In this document: one piece after another, positions 1 through 11,276 of the stretch
Position numbering within the stretch: the stretch's first letter is position 1
Layout of the letters: each line of letters starts with the position of its first letter
Notes under the pieces: generated by a model
Told to the model about the DNA's origin: nothing
Database searches by the model: none
Seen by the model: only the letters and a program-made list of their open reading frames with translations
Program-made: the position numbers and the translations under genes
Origin: Onchidella celtica
Lineage: Eukaryota; Mollusca; Gastropoda; Systellommatophora; Onchidiidae
Direction: 5' to 3'
Length of the DNA: 64,000 bases
NCBI GenBank assembly: GCA_963931925.1
Contig: OZ007569.1
Coordinates: 24,469,162-24,533,161, forward strand

Positions 1-115
1 TCTGGTAGGGTCTTCCTCTGTGCTGTCATTCTGTTATATTCTGTCAGATATCGTCTTGCTTTTTCCTAGCACAATATGTGTCGAATACCTTCTCCAAACC
101 CAAACTCAAAACTCC
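1..115 (+). repeat. SINE-like dispersed repeat, family B (cut by window edge)
   Basis: This matches, by eye, the stretches at 25158-25239 joined to 33187-33245, at 34021-34157 and at 49541-49675. Shared blocks are a CTGTTATATTCTGTC-like block, then TCTTGCTTTTCCTAGCACA, then a tail of AAACTC-type hexamers. The family is about 135 bp, has no coding capacity and ends in a short tandem tail, which fits a SINE or a short LINE 3' end. The start of this copy lies outside the window. Confidence 0.55.
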
Positions 116-1127
116 CGAAAGGTCGCTAAATCAGTGGCCTGAACGTGAATTTGCTGACAGTACTCCACATTCTTAGCATTGTTGCTTCACAGGAGTTGTC
201 ACCATGGCTAACCCTTTGGAGGAGACCGCAAAGACCATGAAGTCCATAAGTATAATATGTGCAGATTTGTTTTGTGATGTGCAAATCAAACGTTTTTTTT
301 TTCCTGCAGTATTTGAAAGTATTCTCACACAAGGACTATAAAAGGAGGCAGTGAATTACTCTGTCAGCCACTATCGTAAATGTCACAAAGACAGTATGAT
401 TTCCAGTAATAAAAACGTGTTATTTGTCGAGTTTGCACTAGCCTACCCGAGAATTGATTTTGTATTCCTGTGTCTGGAGTTGATTTTGTTAGAATGTCAG
501 AGGGATTTGGTAATGCCAAATGGAGGAAGCATCAGACCTCTCCGCCTTCATATCGGGCAGTAGTGATCAGTCATATTTGATCTTTAACTGCCAATGACAT
601 TTTGAGACTTGTCCGAAAACGAACAGAATGCCCCATCCCACGGATGGCGTGGAAATGAGGTCACAAAATTAATGTTTATGGAGAAGTCCAGTTCTCACGT
701 CGCCTTCTCCATGTTCTTGTGGTCTATTTTGTAAAACGGGCTCCGAGGATTATTTCCTCTTGTTTTCCGTTTATTTGTCTTTTTACACTTTTTCACCACT
801 TTCCGCCCCCCCCCCCCACCCCTCCTATTTTCTATGCTGTGTCCATGCACTAAAATAAAAAACAACACAAAACTTTTTTACCTGGCTTTCTGGGAATCTC
901 CCCCACAGTTTGTTCTCTGCTCCAGGCAGAGCATTTTTTTTTTTATTCAGAGACTTTTTTTTTTCTGTTAAATGATCGCACCCGCGACCCTCATAATCCT
1001 TGACCTCCATTATCACTTAAACAATGTTCAAGAGGTTACAAGATACTCGTGAAAAGGATGCTTCTCTGACCACAGAGATTTTGTATTGTTTTGTGCACCA
1101 TATTTTGAAAGCACGACGTATGAGGAG
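116..1127. other. Intronic DNA, no gene seen
   Basis: Non-coding sequence upstream of the exchanger exon. It holds short T and C homopolymer runs (a poly-C tract near 807-817) and no ORF with recognisable protein content. It is presumed to be intron of the exchanger gene because a coding exon follows at 11176 on the plus strand. Confidence 0.6.
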
Positions 1128-1634
1128 GGCATTTATGAGAAGTATGACTGGTGCATTTTATTACAAACGTGAGTGGTGCATTTTATTAGAAATATGAGTG
1201 GCACATTTTATTAAAAATGTATTTTGTTAGAAGTCTGAATGCTGCATTTTATCAGAATTGTGAGAGGTGCGTAGTCTTAAAAATATGAGTGGTGCATTTC
1301 ATTAGAAAAATATTGTATTTGAAGTGTAAATGCTGCGTTTTATAAGAATTGTGAGAAATTCATTGTCTAGAAAGTGTGAGTGGTGCATTTCAGTAGAAAT
1401 GTTGTATTAGAAGTGTAAATGCTACATTTTATAAGAATTGTGAGAGGTTCATTGTCTTAAAAGTGTGAGTGGCGCATTTCATTAGAAATGTGAGTGATGC
1501 CTTTTGTTAGAAGTGTGAACAGCACATTCTTTAGAAGTATGGGTGATACGTTCTATTACAAGTGTATATGGTGCCTTTTATTAGAGGTATGAGTGTGCAT
1601 GTAGTAGAAGTGTGTGTTGTGCATTTTAATAGAA
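1128..1634. repeat. Degenerate minisatellite with higher-order structure
   Basis: A unit of roughly 25-30 bp, close to TTAGAAGTGTGAGTGGTGCA, is repeated across about 500 bp with substitutions and indels. A larger period of about 90 bp is visible: the phrase AGAATTGTGAGAG.T recurs near 1253, 1342 and 1432. No long ORF crosses it. It looks like an old tandem array that expanded as blocks of about three monomers. Confidence 0.8.
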
Positions 1635-2916
1635 GTTTAACAAAGAAAATTGTCAGGGCCAACTGTATTTTCCACAATGGCATAGTTAGAAAGGTAAAGT
1701 AAACATCTCCTGGCTAAACTCAAATTATATATCAATTTCATTCCGTGTATCAGGTGCAAACTAACTGAAAAATACTGTTTTTGTTTTCAAAATCAATGGC
1801 TGAAAAGCCATCGATTTTCCCGGGAACTGTTCACTATTGGACGGGAGAAGGCAGGGGCCGGGAACTGGGGTTTGGCACGATAACGTCTACAGATTCTGTG
1901 GAAAATTTACTTTTTAGCTGACGCTATCGATCCCTCCTTCTCACGGTGATAACATTTAATTTGCACCCTGATAGGAAAACAGCAAAGCGTGGTGTTTGTA
2001 GAGCTAAGGGAAATCAGATCAAACCTGGCCTTCGATATTAAACAGTGGAGTTTTTGTCACTCTGGTCTTCTGAAACGTCATGGCTACTTTACACCTGTGA
2101 AATAAACGTGTGGCATAGGCAGAAAGTTCTTGGCCCCACTGTCGCAAAATTGCTGGTTTCTGAATGTCCCATTTCGTTAAAATCATGATATCTCACTTCA
2201 TGGGATCTGAAACAAGCACTGGATATTTTGGGCAATGCAGCCAAAATATTCACACGATGATTCTGTTTTTGTTAGCAAGCAATATTGTTGCGTTTTTTGT
2301 TTTTTTTTCTTGAACGCACCTCTACTGGGGAGTAGAAGATCCTCGGTCCTTTTGTTTGTCTATTGTTGTATCGCCAATCTCTCTGCACAAAACTTTCTTT
2401 GACCACAATTCTGTGCTTTGTACATTAAATTTTCTTGTAAATCATTGGTATATGCCTATTTTTTCTTTAAAATACTTTTTAAAAAATCACGCGGTGATAC
2501 CTTTCTCTCTGCTTTTGTGTTTGTTTTCTTTGACTATAAGGCGTTCTTTTACACATTTTTGTGCAATTCATTGGCGTGTGCCTATTTTCTACCCCTGTCC
2601 ACACCTTCCCAGTAAGAACCGATGTTTTTTTTGTTTTTTTTTGTAACCTACGAATGTCTTGTGTCTGAGAGGTGGACTAAAACCACTACTCTAACCATTT
2701 AGCTGACTCAGCAGAATATAATCAACCGACTCAGAAGTATGGAATCTTAAGATAATGAAGTACCACTTAATATGGTCTACTCCAAAAAGTTGCTACTTGA
2801 TGAATAAAACGTCTTCACCAGACCACTTCAGAGTAATTGAATATTAAATAACTCAATTCCATTTCTCTCCCAGACACACGCTTCCTGCTTTTTTGGGCTA
2901 GTTGTAAAACCACGGA
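1635..2916. other. Intronic DNA, no gene seen
   Basis: AT-rich sequence with no recognisable coding or mobile element. The overlapping ORFs near 2356-2646 are T-rich readings full of Phe, Leu and Ser and resemble no protein family. Confidence 0.5.
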
Positions 2917-3040
2917 GTGCTTATTCAGCGTGGGCTGCCAGAGTATCCCTGACGTGTTCTATCGTGATTGCGGGTTTGCGAGAGAGGATAAATGAAGTTT
3001 ATGTCAACTTGAATCTCCAATACAGAGACGTCGCTACATC
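2917..3040 (+). repeat. Dispersed repeat, copy 1 of a direct pair
   Basis: About 124 bp starting TTATTCAGCG, with GCTGCCAGA, and ending near CTCCAATACAGAGACGTC. The same order of blocks returns at 5137-5260, by eye about 80-85% identical. No terminal repeats or target duplications are obvious, so the class is unknown. Confidence 0.7.
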
Positions 3041-5136
3041 TTTGATAAATTAATAATAACTTTAATAATGTGCTCAATAAAAATTAGACCAGAGATATCT
3101 TACTGTGTCCAGGACACAAAAGAAGACACTCTCTGTGCCGTGTTCGTTTCTTATACGTAGAAGAGTGTGTTATATTGTTATTCTGTACTCGCTACTTGTG
3201 TCCTTAGTGAGAAAAGATTAAGCTGTGTAATTATAATTATGTTGTTGTTTTTTTCATTGGCTTAGTTGAATAAAGACACTTGCTGCTTGGTAAAATGTTC
3301 ATCGCGCACAATAACTGGGTTTGAGTTTGAGTTTTACAGGTGCGTCAGATCCATACAGGTTATATTGAGCGGAGCACGATTCACTGAAGAGAGGTCTACT
3401 CGCTGAAATCCGACAGTGTGATAATCCACAACAGTAGTTTAACTGTTGAAGCATAGGTTCTGGAAAACAGACTAGAACTCTGTAAACTGCTTGATTATGT
3501 AATGGCATTGAATATGAAATTTGTGGGAGTTCACAAAGTGGGTATAATTACCCTAGATGGAAGCTGACGTTAGAACTATGTAGACTGCTTAATTGCGTAA
3601 GTTCAGGACCTTGGAAGACTATATGTTATCTCAACATAGTACGTTTTCGTATTCAGCTTTCTAACACATCGATTACGCTGTGGTGACGAAGCTTCATCAC
3701 CCTCATCGAGGCCGAGTTTCATCCTCGGTGCATCCCGATTTAGTCGAAATAATGTAATTTAGTGTCACTCCGGAAATTTCCCTAGGGGTGGCGAATCCCA
3801 GCAAGTTGAGCCATCATCATGAGTACACACAGAAAGGAGTACATGTATGTCAGTCAGTGTCATCCCGTAAGTGCCACCTGCTTTATGGGCTGTGCTTACT
3901 TTGCCCTGCAAATTTGTTGTGAGTGTGTTTACACCTGTTGTTCTGTGCCAAACCAGTGTTTCCCGGATCATTTCAATCCACTCCTTCCACTGTTTGTCGT
4001 CGTCATCAATTAAACATTATCTTCATCGTTATCACTTTACACCTTTGCGTGCCTGTAGATGTTTTCGTGTAGGCACGGAAAATGCTGGCTAAGTGTATGA
4101 CAGGTCTGGGCCTCTGAAGGCAACTCTCGGTATTTCCGCGCCGAGCTTGTCACAGGTCTCCAGGATGAGTCCATTTCCCCCAAAGGATTTCCTTTCTTGC
4201 TTCCTGTCAAAGAATAGGAGAACTGTCGTCACCTTTTTGGGCGCGCGAATGTAGGAGCCGATGAATGACTCTCTTCAAAAAGATAAAAAAGAGGAACCAT
4301 TGATTAGATGACGCTTTTATGTTCTTGAAGCGTCAAGCTTTAGGAGTTAACGAACCCATTTCCCAGATTTCCCAGGCCCCGTTTCACAGATATATACCGC
4401 AAACAGAAGTCTGGGTACTCGTGGTGTGGACTTCACTGATCTTCGGTGAACTGTGAAAAGACTGGCTTTAGCTTTAATATTTTGACCAGCCTAAAAAAAA
4501 AAAAAAACCCTACTGGTTCGGCGAATTAGACGTATTTCCAATTAAATGACAATTTGGCAAATTTTCAACAGCTCGATCAAAACTTAAAACCAGTGCGAAA
4601 ATGGAAACAAATAATCAAAGGGGCGCATATGTCAAAGCATTTTCTTACTTTAAAACATAAATATTGAGAGGATAGCAGGCACGTTGTTAAGTTAGAAGGT
4701 GGCCTGAAGGATATGAATGAAAAAACATGGACTTAAAAAAAGCATACAATTCTAGAATCATAAACATAATTATATGATCACTATGTGATTAGGTCACAAA
4801 GACAATGACAGGAAGGTCTCGACTTTTTCATAAGACTGAAGAATTATTTGCAGAAATCCCTACAATAATATAGTTGTTGGTTCTTTTAACATTTGATTAG
4901 CAGTGACATATTGATCACTTTCTGTATTGCTCTGAGTTTTTCACGTCTATCTGAGCTAGAGATAAAAATTGTTAGGCAATAGAAATCAGGTTCAGAAGGC
5001 GTGGCTGTTGATAAATTTGACGCCATGAACTGAAAAACTATTAATTCTTACATGTGAAAACAAATGTCAGTGTTCGACAGTATGTGTTAAACTTTGCAAG
5101 TCGGCTGTGAAAACACTGGCATTTTTTCACCAAGAA
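3041..5136. other. Intronic DNA, no gene seen
   Basis: AT-rich non-coding sequence apart from one short SINE-like fragment near 3317-3356. The antisense ORFs at 3299-3508 and 3765-3971 show no protein-family features and overlap repeat sequence. Confidence 0.45.
3317..3356 (-). repeat. Fragment of family B2 repeat (AAACTC tail)
   Basis: Read on the minus strand it gives GACGCACCTGTAAAACTCAAA, which matches the 3' portions of the repeats at 16212-16291 and 44517-44601. Only the tail region is present. Confidence 0.45.
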
Positions 5137-5260
5137 GTGATTATTCAGCGAGGCTGCCAGAATGTCCCTGACAAGTCTAGTCGTGATTACGGGTTTTCGA
5201 GGGAAGATAAATTAAGTTTACGCCAACCTGAATCTCCAATACACTGACGTCTCTCCATCT
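5137..5260 (+). repeat. Dispersed repeat, copy 2 of a direct pair
   Basis: Partner of 2917-3040, same orientation, 2.2 kb downstream. The blocks TTATTCAGCG, GGCTGCCAGA, TCCCTGAC, CGTGATT and CTCCAATACA occur in the same order. Confidence 0.7.
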
Positions 5261-5949
5261 TCACCCACGTTCTGTCCTCGTCTCCTCCACTTTGTTCTTC
5301 TTCTTCTTCCATTTTTTTTTATTTTGTCGGCAGAGACAAAATGAGATTTGCATTCACATTTTAAAGCATTGCCACCATGGCATGGCTAGATTTCTAACGA
5401 TATGGACACCAAGTACGTCAGATTTCGGATCGAATCCAGATTGCCTTTTTTGTTGTGATTGTCACTTGTCGGAAGTGTCAAATCTAATTTAACCGGACGG
5501 AACAGTTTTGCAATGTATTTTGTGGCGATGTTGTTTAGTGTCACGCTATGACACACATTTTGAAAGGAGGGCGAACAGGAAACATCGGAACGGCATCCAC
5601 ATCATATTAATAATATAATATGCAATGCTCTCTTTTTTTGCAATCTAATTATAAATTAAATAAATTATGTATATATACGTAGAAAGAATTGATTTGTGAT
5701 ACACCTGGTCAGATCAATAATTCAGACGGATTTGGTCGTGTGAAATCTCTGTATTTAAGCGTTTAGGCATTTCATTCACGAATAACATTTTATCCACAAG
5801 AGCAGGAGATCCTGTGGAATAGTAATCAGTCAATACTTTTGCATCTACCGAAACATCCCTTGGGCGAGAAATATGCCATTTTTCCCCGCTTGGCCCCTGC
5901 GACGTAAGCTACTGGCTCACTAAGTCAAGTCTGTTTTGCCACAGATTTA
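5261..5949. other. Intronic DNA, no gene seen
   Basis: AT-rich stretch with no repeat partner noticed and no credible ORF. Confidence 0.4.
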
Positions 5950-6098
5950 GTGTGGGATGTGGACTATGGAGTTAAACGGTAACCTGGCGCAATGGTGAGA
6001 CCGAAACAAATCTGCCTTCCTAGTTTGGGCGCGTAGAAACTGCCTCGAGGCAGTGGGCGGAGAGATCCGCTCTCTGAGTTAAAACAGACGCACAACTA
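5950..6098 (+). repeat. Dispersed repeat family C, copy 1
   Basis: Shares ordered blocks with 8539-8716, 18087-18241 and 63111-63282: TGGACTATGGAGTTAAACGG, GAGACCGAAACAA, TTTGGGCGCGT, AACTG and GTTAAAACAGACGCA. The family is about 170 bp, usually ends GCGCCACCAG, and is non-coding. It is probably a SINE or a non-autonomous element. This copy lacks the GCCACCAG end and lies just beside the 3' tail of the RTE-like element. Confidence 0.65.
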
Positions 6099-6146
6099 CA
6101 GGCCTTCTTTAATTACGAGCCACATAATAATTTATATGTTTCGGGG

Positions 6147-8070
6147 TTCATCATCATCATTGCCTTTCTCACCCTGGATCAGGGTATAGGCCACCAACAA
6201 ACACTTTCCATCCCTCTCTATCATGGGCCAGCCTCTTTACATTATTCCAAGTCTTTCCGTTTCGTTGCACATCATTTTCTCTGGCTCTTCTCCACGTTCC
6301 GCGCGGCCTTCCTCTTGATCTCTTGCCCTGGGGATTCCAATCCAATACCTTCTTCGCGATGCTGTTTCCTGGCCTCCTGAGAGTGTGGCCGATCCATCTC
6401 CATCGCCTCCTACCAATTTCCTCTCTGACTGGGCTCTGTCTTGTTCTTTTCCAAACAATTTCATTGCTGACCTTGTCTGTCCATCTGATCTTAAGTAGCT
6501 TCCTCAAACATCTGTTGATGAAAACTTGGATTCTCTTTATGCAGGCCTGGGACGCATTCCAAGTCTCACATCCATACAACAGGACTGACTTCACGTTCGA
6601 GTTGAATATCCTCAGCTTTGTTTTTAGAGATATATCCTTGGTTCTCCAAATCTTGCTTAAGGACGTGAAAGCTGCCTGTGCCTTTCCAATTCGTGCTTTG
6701 ACTTCTGCCTCTGTTCCTCCCTTATTGTCAATGATACTACCAAGATAGCAGAAGGACTCTACATCTTCCAGTGGTTGATCTCCTACTTTGACTTGTTCGC
6801 TTGGGGGTGCAACAATTTTTAGGACCTTCGACTTCGCAGGGTGTATCCTCAATCCAATAGATTCTGAAATTTTGTTTAGAGCTGTAGTCTTTGCTTGCAT
6901 CTGGTCGTGTGTGTGCGACAATAGTGCCAAGTCATCTGCAAAATCTAGATCGTCCAGCTGTGTCCATGGGGTCCATTGTATGCCATTTCTTCCTCCATTG
7001 GTGGTTTCTTTCATAAGCCAATCAATCACCAGAATAAACAGAAATGGGGACAGCAAACAACCCTGCCTAACACCAGTCTTGATATCAAAGCTGTCAGTAA
7101 GCTCACCATCGTGTACGACTCTGCAACTTGTCCCCTCATACATGCTCTTGATAAGATTCACCATCTTCTCTGGGATTCCATAATGTCTCAATATTCTCCA
7201 CAGCGTTTCTCTATCGATGCTATCAAAGGCCTTCTCGTAGTCAAGGAAGTTCACTATCAGTTGGGAGTTCCACTCTAGCGACTGCTCTACTATAATTCTC
7301 AGCGTGGCGATCTGGTCGGTGGTTGATCGATTACTCCTGAAACCAGCTTGCTCCTCACGAAGTTTTGGGTCTGTTGCATTCTGTATTCGCTTGAGAATAA
7401 TCCGATTGAAAACCTTTCCTGGGATGGAGAGAAGTGTGATTCCTCTGTAGTTACTACAATTGCTGAGGTCCCCTTTTTTTGGAAGCTTCACGAGGTGTCC
7501 TTCCTTCCAGTCCTTTGGAAACTTGCCTCCGATCCAAATCCTCGAGAATAGTGAGTGCAGATCCTCTGCAGCCCCAGCAGCATCTGCCTTCAGCGCCTCT
7601 GGTGGGATCTGGTCTGGTCCAGCTGCCTTGCCTCGATTTAACTGCTTTATGGCATCATTAATCTCTGCTTTAGTCGGAGGGTCGCAACTGATCGGTAAAT
7701 CATTTCTTGCGGGTAGAATGTCGGGTGGGTTGCTTGGTGGAGGTCTGTTCAAGAGGCTACTAAAATGTTCTATCCATCTTTTTGCCTGAGCTTCCTTTCC
7801 AAAAATAGCCTTCCTGTTGCAATCCTTGACAGGAACTTCCGGTTTTCCATATTTTCCAGCAAGAGTCTTTGTAGTCTGGTAGAGGATCCTCGTGTGTCCT
7901 CCTGTTGCTGCCTTCTCTGCTTTCTCTGCTAACATTCCTATGAACTCCTCTTTGTCTTTTTTAATTGATTTTTTGACCTCTTTAGCTGATGCTCGGTACT
8001 CTTCCTGGTTACCAACTCTTGAGCTTCTTGTACGACTTGCATTTACCTGTTCTTTTAGGGGTTGCCATAG
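6147..8070 (-). mobile_element. RTE-like non-LTR retrotransposon, 5'-truncated (copy 1)
   Basis: The minus strand carries the reverse transcriptase and C-terminal part of a LINE. The frame runs almost to the 3' end, which is followed by a short (ATG)n tail at 6147-6160 instead of poly-A. A very short 3' UTR ending in a trinucleotide repeat is typical of RTE-type elements, although I- and Nimb-type elements can also end in such repeats, so the clade call is tentative. The N-terminal endonuclease is missing. Similarity to the family starts near 8070, where I place the 5' truncation. Two more copies, about 98-99% identical by eye, lie at 40899-42529, so the family moved recently. Confidence 0.85.
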
Positions 8071-8178
8071 TCTAATTAAAATGAGCCAGTCCTTGAACAC
8101 CCCCCCTGCGCCCCCCCTAAAAGGGTGGGGGCACTCAGACGTGCGATTAGTGCACTCACGAGTCCCGATTTGACACAT
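6169..8178 (-). pseudogene. Truncated LINE reverse transcriptase ORF
   Basis: A 669-residue open frame from a LINE that has lost its 5' half, so it is not an intact gene. Visible parts in order: about 35 N-terminal residues that look like flanking DNA; a charged linker with KKSIKKDKEEF (residues 69-79); the RT fingers with GKAAGPDQIP (183-192); GFRSNRSTTDQ (279-289); the first catalytic Asp in LDYEKAFDSID (312-322); RQGCLLSPFLF; the catalytic FADD box (413-416); and a basic C-terminal region with RRWRWIGHTLRRP and GKRSRGRPRGTWRR. No apurinic-type endonuclease is present, although full-length elements carry one upstream. The frame has no stops or frameshifts, which suggests a young insertion. 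The upstream ATG near 8178 lies in host sequence and is probably not a real start. Confidence 0.85.
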
Positions 8179-8179
8179 C

Positions 8180-8538
8180 TTGATCCTACGACTTCACGGG
8201 TCATCATGGCCTACCTGATGTCGTCATACCTATAGAGAAAGCCCAGTGGGATCATTATCCAGAAAGTGTCAATCAATAGAAGCGAAAGTAAAAATCTGTA
8301 GCGACCCATGCGTCACGCAAGCACAAACGAACAATAACTGCATAACAGCAACCCGCTGTCTTTTAAGGCTCTAGCTTGTGACTATACCTTGATAATAAGC
8401 TTTCACAATGCCGAGCTCTGCCCACTATACTAAATGCCGAACAAGAGACTTGAAAACAGCGCTTGTTGTAAAGTTTCAGGCACTTGCAATGCTTAGGCTG
8501 TTGGTGCACTGATTCAGGTATGTCTTGTCTTGGTTGTA
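8180..8538. other. Intronic DNA, no gene seen
   Basis: Flanking DNA on the 5'-truncated side of the LINE. I see no clear target-site duplication and no other element. Confidence 0.4.
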
Positions 8539-8716
8539 GTGTGGGGACGTGAACTATGGAGTTAAACGGGACCCCGAGCTCTGGAGAGACCGAAATAAGT
8601 CTGTCTCACTTGTTTTGGGCACGTCAAAACTGTCTTGGGTTAGCTGACGGAAAGAGAGACTTCGCGCACTTTGTCAAAATAGATGCAAAACAAGTCCTGA
8701 TTCAGTGCACCACCAG
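8539..8716 (+). repeat. Dispersed repeat family C, copy 2 (best full-length copy)
   Basis: Runs from GTGTGGGGACGTGAACTATG to CAGTGCACCACCAG. It contains GGAGTTAAACGGGACCCC, GAGACCGAAATAAGTCTGT and AGCTGACGGAAAGAGAGAC. An ORF crosses it but has no protein-family features, so it is treated as a repeat. Confidence 0.7.
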
Positions 8717-9162
8717 CTTCAGTGTCGCTACAGCGTACGTCACGAACTTTGTGAAACATTGTTTGGAATTAATTGGATGTACCCTATGGTAAATTATCGT
8801 AACTTTCCTTATCAGACTTGATAGTGGCGATAATTCAAAAACAACAAAACATCATCAACAACAACAACAACACAAAACAACGTTATCTAACCCTTAATAT
8901 TCAGAATTTAGCGGTTCTCGAGTTCATATTTGGCAGATTGTTTGGACATTTAGCCAATATATCTGAGAAAATGCTTTTTTGTGTGTGTGTGTGACCAACT
9001 TGTGGTCAAATACTTCTAAAACCGTTACTGCAGCCATTTTGCCAACAATAATCGTTAAGGCAATGGTAATCCTTTACGCAGTTTCCCCAAAATTCACAAT
9101 ACAAACAAAATCCTATTTGGGCTCTACAGTGGCTCGCATACTCACTAAGTATTCCTAAAATT
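8717..9162. other. Intronic DNA, no gene seen
   Basis: AT-rich sequence with a CAA-rich patch near 8841-8880 and a short GT run near 8981-8993. Confidence 0.4.
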
Positions 9163-9179
9163 AGAGAGATAGAGAACGC

Positions 9180-9211
<32 letters not shown>

Positions 9212-9302
9212 GAGAGACACAGAGAGACACAGAGAGACACAGAGAGAGAGAGAGAGACAGAGAGAGAGACAGAGAGAGAAACACAGAGAGAGAGAGAGAA
9301 GG
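9163..9302. repeat. GA/CT microsatellite with GACA interruptions
   Basis: Purine-rich (GA)n tract broken regularly by CAGAGA units. It generates long Ser-Leu ORFs on the minus strand that are not genes. Confidence 0.9.
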
Positions 9303-11175
9303 AGGGGCGCGGCGAGAGCAGAAAAAAGTTGGATCGTAAGAACCAAAGAGACAAAACTCTACATAACAGCAGTACAGACTTCCAAGTCAGAGTTCACTGT
9401 GTACATAGTGATATTTTGATTTAGTTTCAAATAAATGAATTGCATTTATGGCCTGTTAATGTCTATCCTCGTAAACAGTCAAGGCAAATGAAGAACACGT
9501 TTGTTGTATTGTAACCGGCTGAACTGCCTGTACGAGAGAGTCCCTGCTAGTTTTTCCAGTCATTTGCATCTCGTTTGGCTCCACTGTTGCCAGCCATTAG
9601 GAGCATTAGGGGGGTATTACTATGAATTAAGCTACTCTGTTTTTACTTCTAAGTTGGTGGTACTTTTTTCTCCTGCTGATATACCCGACCACCCTAGTAG
9701 TAGTATAATAATGCAAATGAAGTTTACCCAAGACCGTTAGATACAGCTGGCCTTTGAAATTTGCTATCTGTGTCGATCTGTCTGCATGTCTGTCCGTCTG
9801 ATCTCTCCCTCCCCTTTTTCTCTTTCTCTGCCCCCCCCCCCCGCCCCATCCCGTCTTCTCAGTCTGTTTGTCTGTCCGTTTCTCCCTCCTCCTCTCTCTC
9901 CCCCCTCTCTTTCTGTCTCCCTTTCTCTCCCTCTCTCTTATATCACCTTCTAACTTATCTTTTCTACACAGTCACAGACGAATCCCCCCCCCCCGACACA
10001 CACACACACACACAATGAGTTCATTACGTACAGTATTGACCAGCCTTTCTTCCTTCGTGGCAAACACATACACACTCATATACACACCCATACACATATT
10101 CTCATAAAGGCAATTACTGGCCCCGTTTCACCCCATACCACCCCCGCCTCCTGCGCTGGCTGGTTTCTTCTATCATTCCCTGTTTATTCAAAGTTTGATC
10201 GATCTTGTACGTCCAAAAGATTACAAAATGGAGTGCCCACAAGAGAGCAATGCAATGCTGGATAGTTAACTCTTCAAGACCTGGCAGACAGCCATCTCAT
10301 GCATTGTTACACAAACGTCCGCTTGGGGACACACTGATCAGTTGACCACCGCATTATACTAGTACATGTATTAATAAAATACAAGAAAACCTCTTTGTAA
10401 TGAAAAGGCTTCCCAACTGAACGGATCTCCCAGAAATGTGGGATGAAGAAATGAAATTTAATGTGGCTCCGGGTGTACGTGGTTGTATAAGAACATACAA
10501 TTAGATGCGGCGGAAGAATGATCTGCAAAATGCGCAAACAATTAATTGAATTGCGGACTCGGGGAGACGGTTTTGGCGACATTCCGCGAACGCTACGTCC
10601 ACGTCCGGTTCAACATAGGACATCAGCTGCCGCCCAGAAGAATGGATAATTATCATGCTAGCTGTTTCATGGAGTGAGGACCCATCCCGATTAAACGAGT
10701 GACAAAATGAATTTGCGAGTAATTGCGCTTGCAAGCGTTATGAACAACGACTACTAGCGCCTTATTGAAAGACAGTATATTATGGCACAAGTAGTGCACG
10801 AAAAGGCCAGCGGTACAGCATGGCAGTGATTTAACAGACTAATGCCATGAACGGTCTGGATAATATTCATTCCCTATTCTTTTTTTCCCCTGTCTTTCTA
10901 CCGTATGAAGTGTCTTAAAAAGTGGCTGTTTCTCATTGCCACGACACATTATAATAAAGACGTAGTACATAAATTCTCCTCTGCCCTCATTCTCATCTCT
11001 GGCAGTTGTCATTCTTATTTTGTTTTGCCCCTTAAATATCTTTTTCATTCATTCTTTTATTTGCACGTCTTTGTTTACTCTCTTTTTGACGACTAATTAC
11101 TGGATCAACGAAATTTTAATGATCCACCGTTTTCAGACGAATTAATTGTGATGTTTTTCCTGTTTCCACTTTCAG
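9303..11175. other. Intronic DNA just upstream of the exchanger exon
   Basis: Contains a pyrimidine-rich patch (about 9775-9955) with poly-C near 9831-9842, a C run plus a short (CA)n near 9985-10015, and otherwise unremarkable sequence. The last bases before 11176 are a pyrimidine-rich acceptor tract ending TTTCCACTTTCAG. I looked for a second A/B-type exchanger exon here and saw none. Confidence 0.5.
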
Positions 11176-11276
11176 GCAGTTCATTAAGATTCGGATCATG
11201 GATGACGAGGAGTATGAAAAGACCGAACAATTCTCGCTGGTTTTGGACGAGCCAACACTTGTTAAAAAAGGATCAG
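11176..11276 (+). CDS. Na+/Ca2+ exchanger (SLC8/NCX/CALX) exon, Calx-beta 2 segment
   Basis: One coding exon of a plasma-membrane Na+/Ca2+ exchanger, which extrudes Ca2+ in exchange for Na+. It encodes 33 full codons including IRIMDDEEYEK and FSLVLDEPTLV. These fit the second Ca2+-binding Calx-beta domain of the large cytoplasmic loop, at the position of the mutually exclusive exons A and B of vertebrate NCX1. FSLVL.EP is exon-B-like. The DDEEYEK acidic cluster is exon-A-like and keeps the Asp that exon B replaces by Arg. The acceptor is TTTCCACTTTCAG and the donor CAG|GTGGGT. A second AG four bases later would start the exon at 11180 (TTC ATT AAG). The 3' boundary leaves one base (G) of a split glycine codon, which fits the exon at 63447. 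The ORF closes in a TAG just inside the intron. The gene is partial: upstream exons lie outside the window. The family assignment is strong; the species-level isoform is unknown. Confidence 0.9.
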
